A stretch of 10,371 nucleotides of DNA from Mariprofundaceae bacterium (lineage in GTDB: Bacteria > Pseudomonadota > Zetaproteobacteria > Mariprofundales > Mariprofundaceae). A program made the position numbers and the translations under genes. Below the pieces are notes generated by a model that saw nothing but the letters and a program-made list of their open reading frames with translations, did no database searches and was not told where the DNA came from. Positions 6,489 through 10,371 of the stretch are shown piece by piece; positions within the stretch are counted from its first letter, which is position 1; every line of letters begins with the position of its first letter. The stretch lies in NCBI GenBank assembly GCA_030950975.1, contig JAUZQL010000063.1, forward strand, positions 1 through 10,371. The letters are read 5' to 3'.

Positions 6489-7036
6489 GATGAAGCCTCC
6501 AAGGATTCAATGGTAAAGGATGTATTGGTATAAATGCAGGTTTCTGCGGCTATTTGCATGGCATATTCCGCCACTTGACGTGGGCTAAGCTTTGTATGTC
6601 TTAACAAGGCAGTCGCTGCTGATTTGGCATAATTACCACCTGAACCAATCGCCGTAACGCCTTCATCTGGCTCCAATACATCGCCATTTCCTGAAATAAT
6701 TAAAGTGCGTGTAACATCGGCAACAATCATCATCGCTTCAAGTTTCTTTAGATATTTATCCGTGCGCCACTCTTTGGCAAGTGCCACCGCAGCACGCGTC
6801 AAATTGCCTGCGTGTTCATCCAACTTGGCTTCAAACATTTCAAAAAGACTCATGGCATCTGCTGTTGAACCTGCAAAGCCAATTAAAATATCGCCATTGC
6901 GGATTTTGCGTACTTTTTTCGCACCATGTTTCATCACTGTGTCGCCCAAAGTGACTTGCCCATCACCTGCAATGGTGACTTCATTTTCTCGTCGAACTGC
7001 GCAAATCGTTGTACCACGCATTTGAATGGATGACAT
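6485..7036 (-). CDS. hslV: ATP-dependent protease peptidase subunit HslV (ClpQ)
   Basis: HslV is the proteasome-beta-like threonine peptidase that forms a double hexamer capped by HslU. The protein has 183 residues from the ATG at 7036. The sequence TTICAVRR places the catalytic N-terminal threonine at T9, so an 8-residue propeptide (MSSIQMRG) should be removed. Other family blocks are IAGDGQVTLGDTVMK (22-36), KKVRKI (40-45), GFAGSTADA (53-61), EWRTDKYLKKLEAMMIVAD (89-107), and GSGGNYAKSAATALL (131-145). The ATG at 7036 is preferred over an in-frame TTG at 7039, because AAAGGAG at 7043-7049 gives 6 nt spacing to the ATG and only 3 to the TTG. An internal ATG six codons in is also possible. 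It lies first in the hslV-hslU pair, with its own likely promoter. Confidence 0.96.
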   Translation of the reverse strand: MSSIQMRGTTICAVRRENEVTIAGDGQVTLGDTVMKHGAKKVRKIRNGDILIGFAGSTADAMSLFEMFEAKLDEHAGNLTRAAVALAKEWRTDKYLKKLEAMMIVADVTRTLIISGNGDVLEPDEGVTAIGSGGNYAKSAATALLRHTKLSPRQVAEYAMQIAAETCIYTNTSFTIESLEASS

Positions 7037-7042
7037 CAAACT

Positions 7043-7049
7043 CTCCTTT
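7043..7049 (-). promoter_or_regulatory. Shine-Dalgarno of hslV, deciding the start
   Basis: On the minus strand AAAGGAG lies 6 nt before the ATG at 7036. This supports that ATG over the TTG three bases upstream. Confidence 0.7.
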
Positions 7050-7066
7050 TATCTCAAAGGCGCTGG

Positions 7067-7095
7067 ATTTTAGCCATTCCAAGCACTGGCATCAA
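7067..7095 (-). promoter_or_regulatory. Sigma70-like promoter for hslVU
   Basis: On the minus strand TTGATG (7090-7095) and TAAAAT (7067-7072) are separated by 17 bp, with a start expected near 7060 and a leader of about 24 nt before hslV. No clear sigma32 heat-shock promoter (CTTGAAA with CCCATNT) is visible in the gap, although hslVU is heat-shock controlled in E. coli. This is a pattern match only. Confidence 0.5.
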
Positions 7096-7117
7096 CCAGA
7101 CAATCAGAAGTTTCCTT

Positions 7118-8467
7118 TTATAATTGGTCAAGGATGCCATTTCTTTTCACCAATATATCCAAGTGACTTAAATCACTATCATCTAAATGATTTGCGAGCG
7201 CTTGTAGTTGTAACCAACTCATCACATAATGCGCTAAAGCATCCGCATAAGCTTGCTGGGTACTGGCAAGACGTTGTTGACTATCCATCACATCATTCAG
7301 TGTCCGCAAGCCGACTTCCAAACCTATTTGACTTGCCTTCAATGCTTCTTCGCCACTTTTTTTGGCATGTTGAAGTGCTGATAATTCATCCCATCCACTT
7401 TGCAAAGCCAACCATATCTGTTGCGTTCTTAATCTCGTACTACGTTTGGCTTCAGCGACTTGATAGTCTGATTGCAGCTTGTTATCCACAGCTTGACGAC
7501 GTTTGGCAGATAAAGCCCCACCTGCATACAACGGTGCATTGAGTTCAATACCGATGACACTTGTTTTCACTGATGAACCACCAAAACTACCATCCGATGC
7601 TTGATTTTTATTCCAGCCTGCAATCAATTGCACGGTGGGCATGGCACTGCCTAAAGCTTGCATATATTGTTTATCAACCAGTTTTGTTTTTTCTTCTGCC
7701 AGTTGAATGTTAAGGGATTGTTCTGCGGTGATTTTTTTCCACGCTTCCAAATCATTGGGCTGCAACGGTAAGGGGTGAAAATCAGCAGGAATATACGCAT
7801 CAACATGGACAGCGTGACCCAATAAAGAATCCAAGTTGGCTTGGGCTTGCAATGCAGCATTGGCAACACGAATACGCGCAGCTTTGGCTAAATCAAAACG
7901 ACTGCTTGCAGCCAATGATTCATTGATGGACGATAATCCTATGTTAAATGCAAGGTCTGCTTTTTTTGCCAAACTTTGCATGGCTTGTTCATTTTTTTGA
8001 GCGGCATCTAAAGCAACGTGTGAACGCAGAACATCCAACCATGCTGATGCTGCTTGCAGCGTGGTTTGTTGACGTTGCACTGCCAATTTCAAATCAGCAC
8101 TGGCGGCGGCTAATTGACCTTGTTGATATAACGACCACTTACTCAAATCAAAGAGCGGTTGCACCAGTTGAATACCATAGGATATTTTACGATTGTTGAT
8201 ATTGCTGCGTAAAAAAGAAATCGGTTTATCGTATATAAACTGTTGTTTTTCTTGTTGGAATGAACCCGATACTGACACATAAGGAAGTAACTGCGCTTTG
8301 CCCAAGACAATATTTTCTTGCGCCGCATCACGAGCTGCTTGTTCAGCTCTCAAAGCAGGCGCATGCTGTAAGGCTTGTTCGACAGCGGCTTGTAAGCTGA
8401 TGGATTCAGAAGCCCATACAGGTTGTATGCAACACAAGCTTATCAAGGGTAACATCATACGTTTCAT
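7118..8467 (-). CDS. tolC: TolC-family outer-membrane efflux protein
   Basis: This 449-residue precursor is a trimeric outer-membrane channel protein that forms the exit duct of tripartite pumps or type I secretion. The start at 8467 (MKRMMLPLIS) gives a signal peptide cleaved about after VWA at 17-19. GAGGT lies 5 nt upstream, which supports it over an in-frame ATG eight codons earlier. Two outer-membrane efflux repeats are visible. The first has LLPYVSVSGSF and QPLFDLSKWSLYQQG (about 60-120). The second has LNAPLYAGGALSAKRRQA and VGLRTLNDVMDSQQRL, which closely follow E. coli TolC (PIYQGG and VGTRTIVDVLD). The lipoprotein lipobox of OprM-like proteins is absent. The start overlaps the RND pump stop by 4 nt (ATGA), so the two are co-translated and probably work together. 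hslV follows 81 bp downstream. Confidence 0.92.
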   Translation of the reverse strand: MKRMMLPLISLCCIQPVWASESISLQAAVEQALQHAPALRAEQAARDAAQENIVLGKAQLLPYVSVSGSFQQEKQQFIYDKPISFLRSNINNRKISYGIQLVQPLFDLSKWSLYQQGQLAAASADLKLAVQRQQTTLQAASAWLDVLRSHVALDAAQKNEQAMQSLAKKADLAFNIGLSSINESLAASSRFDLAKAARIRVANAALQAQANLDSLLGHAVHVDAYIPADFHPLPLQPNDLEAWKKITAEQSLNIQLAEEKTKLVDKQYMQALGSAMPTVQLIAGWNKNQASDGSFGGSSVKTSVIGIELNAPLYAGGALSAKRRQAVDNKLQSDYQVAEAKRSTRLRTQQIWLALQSGWDELSALQHAKKSGEEALKASQIGLEVGLRTLNDVMDSQQRLASTQQAYADALAHYVMSWLQLQALANHLDDSDLSHLDILVKRNGILDQL

Positions 8468-10371
8468 GCTTGACCTCGCGTTTGTTTCCATGTTTCAAAG
8501 CGTTGAATGCCATGTTCCAACAAGGAATACGCCGAAGGGACGACGACCAAGGTCAATAAGGTTGACGATACCATGCCGCCAATGACTGCAATCGACATCG
8601 GAATGGTCATTTCACTGCCTTGCCCCCAACCCAATGCCGCAGGCAATAAGGAAAAGATGATGGTCAATGAGGTCATCAATACAGGTCGCATACGAATCGG
8701 ACATGCAGCTTTCAAGGCTTCATCAATGCTCATGCCTTGGGCGCGGTATTGATTGGTTAAATCAACCAATAAAATGGAATTTTTTGCCACCAATCCCACC
8801 AACAACACCAAACCAATCATGGAAAATATATTTAAAGTATTGCCTGTAAGCATCAGGGCTGCGACACCTCCTGCAATCGCCATCGGTTGTGCCAACATCA
8901 ACACCCAAGGTTGGGCAAACGAGTTGAATTGGCTGGCAAGTACCATAAAAATCAACACCATCGCCAAGCCAAAAGCAAACATCATGTTTTTCCCAGTTTT
9001 GCTAAATTCAGCCGCCTGACCTGTTAAAATAATATGGTAATTCGGCGGTAAAATATCCTTGGCAAAGCTGTTGACTTGTTCTACAGCGGCACCCAGCGGC
9101 ATGGTCGGTGCGCTATAAAACATGCCTGCGTAACGCAAGTCCATTTTCTGAATCACCGCAGGGCCTAGTTCACGATGCCATGAGGCAATGGTATCCAAGC
9201 GTACTTGTTGACCTGTTGGCGTTTGCAAATAAATTTTACTTAAATCGCTAGGCTGTTGCAGTTGATGATGAGCTGCTTTCAAACGAATATTGTAACGCGT
9301 GCCATCACCCGGTTCATCATTGAATTTGGCAACATCCATACCACCTGCCAAAACACCAAGCGTTTGGGCAATATCACCTGCTGCCAAACCTAAATCTCGG
9401 GCGCGTTGCCGATCCACCGTGAGTTTGAGTTGCGGTAAATCCAACTGTAAATCCAAATCCATATGCCCCATACCTGAAATCGTATCAAGTTTGGCTTTTA
9501 ACTGACGTGAAAGCATGGCTGTTGTATCCAAATCAGGGCCTGCCAATGCAAATTGCAACGGTTCACCACGCGCACCACCACCGACAATCGGCACTTTCAA
9601 AGCAAACGCATGTAACCCTGGTATTTTATCAAATTCGGCTTGAATCACAGGTAAAATATCCCATTGCTTATGCTCACGTTCACTTTTGGGTGTGAGCCGA
9701 ACATAGGCTACGCCTTGATTCACTTTGCCCATCGAGCCTGAACCAATCAGCGTGAAATAACTTTGCACATCGGGGTTGTTTTTCAGAACCTTTTCAAGTT
9801 GTTTCAAGCGGGCATCGGTACTACTCAAGGATGAGCCTAAAGGTGCTTTGAAAATCACCATAAAACGTCCTTCATCTTCTTTGGGTACAAAGCCTTTACC
9901 AATCATGCCAAATAAACTTGTACTGGCGAAAAAGATGCCGAATGCACATAAAAGTACCAGCCAACGAAAATTCAAACAGCCTGCCAAGATTCGACGGTAA
10001 GCACGATCTAAGGCTAAAAACAAACCATCAAAAACACCATAAATCCGACCGTGTTTCGTCCCTACTTGCAAATAACGAGAGCAAAGCATGGGTACAAGCG
10101 TCAATGAAACAAATAAGGATGCCAAAACACCAAAACTCACAATCACCGCAAAGGCGTTAAAAAAACGACCAATCATACCATCCATAAAAATCACAGGCGC
10201 AAAAATAGCCACAATGCTTAAACTGGCGGCAATCACCGCAAAGGTGACTTCTTTACTCCCTGCAAGCGCAGCACTTTTAGCATCCGTTTCTAAACCTTCA
10301 TCACGATGGCGATAGATGTTTTCCAACACCACAATCGCATCATCCACCACAATGCCAATCAACAATAACAA
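8464..10371 (-). CDS. RND efflux pump inner-membrane subunit (AcrB/HAE1-like), C-terminal part
   Basis: The visible 635 residues are the C-terminal part of a proton-driven RND transporter of the hydrophobe/amphiphile efflux type. The fragment starts in TM4 with the proton-relay pair D10-D11 in GIVVDDAIVVLENIYRH. It continues through TM5-6 (EVTFAVIAASLSIVAIFAPV), TM7 with GKGFVPKEDEGRF (158-170), the second periplasmic loop (about 171-460), and TM8-12 with the relay lysine K530 in GLVAKNSILLVD. The start lies outside the window; AcrB relatives have about 1,030 residues, so roughly 400 are missing. The relay residues favour an active pump. A membrane-fusion adaptor would be expected just upstream, beyond the right edge (inference). 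The stop overlaps tolC by 4 nt. Substrate cannot be told: drugs, bile-type compounds or solvents are usual for the class. Heavy-metal CusA-type pumps are less likely. Confidence 0.93.
   Translation of the reverse strand: MLLLIGIVVDDAIVVLENIYRHRDEGLETDAKSAALAGSKEVTFAVIAASLSIVAIFAPVIFMDGMIGRFFNAFAVIVSFGVLASLFVSLTLVPMLCSRYLQVGTKHGRIYGVFDGLFLALDRAYRRILAGCLNFRWLVLLCAFGIFFASTSLFGMIGKGFVPKEDEGRFMVIFKAPLGSSLSSTDARLKQLEKVLKNNPDVQSYFTLIGSGSMGKVNQGVAYVRLTPKSEREHKQWDILPVIQAEFDKIPGLHAFALKVPIVGGGARGEPLQFALAGPDLDTTAMLSRQLKAKLDTISGMGHMDLDLQLDLPQLKLTVDRQRARDLGLAAGDIAQTLGVLAGGMDVAKFNDEPGDGTRYNIRLKAAHHQLQQPSDLSKIYLQTPTGQQVRLDTIASWHRELGPAVIQKMDLRYAGMFYSAPTMPLGAAVEQVNSFAKDILPPNYHIILTGQAAEFSKTGKNMMFAFGLAMVLIFMVLASQFNSFAQPWVLMLAQPMAIAGGVAALMLTGNTLNIFSMIGLVLLVGLVAKNSILLVDLTNQYRAQGMSIDEALKAACPIRMRPVLMTSLTIIFSLLPAALGWGQGSEMTIPMSIAVIGGMVSSTLLTLVVVPSAYSLLEHGIQRFETWKQTRGQA

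Noticed and set aside
7009..7542. 177-codon open frame on the plus strand opposite tolC and the hslV start
   Set aside because: It runs antisense to the conserved C-terminal part of tolC and lacks a ribosome binding site or family motifs.

Overview
This window reads as an ordinary chromosomal segment of a Gram-negative proteobacterium, gamma- or zeta-like, with fairly low GC (estimated by eye at low forties percent). A TolC-type outer-membrane channel, an RND inner-membrane pump, HslVU, NadC and a glutathione-dependent glyoxalase II all fit this. The species cannot be fixed from the sequence alone. No RNA genes, insertion sequences, prophage genes or CRISPR repeats were seen.

Left part (1-1967). 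The 5' end of gloB (glyoxalase II) runs off the left edge on the minus strand. Divergent from it, on the plus strand, is a cation diffusion facilitator of the ZNT9/SLC30A9 type. It is followed 42 bp later by a typical 2-Cys peroxiredoxin (AhpC/Prx1 type) with a strong ribosome binding site. A near-perfect 17-bp palindrome sits in that 42-bp gap. A clear rho-independent terminator closes the peroxiredoxin gene at about 1995-2031. The theme is detoxification: methylglyoxal, metal and peroxide.

Middle part (2078-5100), plus strand. Four close genes form a likely operon: a YdjM/DUF457-type membrane metal-dependent hydrolase, an unrecognised multi-spanning membrane protein, nadC (NAD synthesis) and birA (biotin protein ligase without the DNA-binding domain). 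The last two overlap. The membrane protein is the least explained gene here. Its C-terminal half loosely resembles the CTP-dependent polyprenol/phytol kinase fold but lacks the clear catalytic motif.

Right part (5145-10371), minus strand. Reading from the right edge there is the C-terminal part of an RND (HAE1/AcrB-like) pump, tolC overlapping it by 4 nt, then hslV and hslU overlapping each other by 4 nt. A sigma70-like promoter lies just upstream of hslV. birA and hslU converge on a 10-bp-stem hairpin at 5106-5132. Pump and TolC should form a tripartite efflux system whose adaptor protein is presumably encoded beyond the right edge. HslVU is the two-component ATP-dependent protease.

I found no convincing undescribed system. 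The points most worth a second look are the membrane protein at 2774-3442, the palindrome before the peroxiredoxin, and the pairing of a ZNT9-like transporter with that peroxiredoxin.
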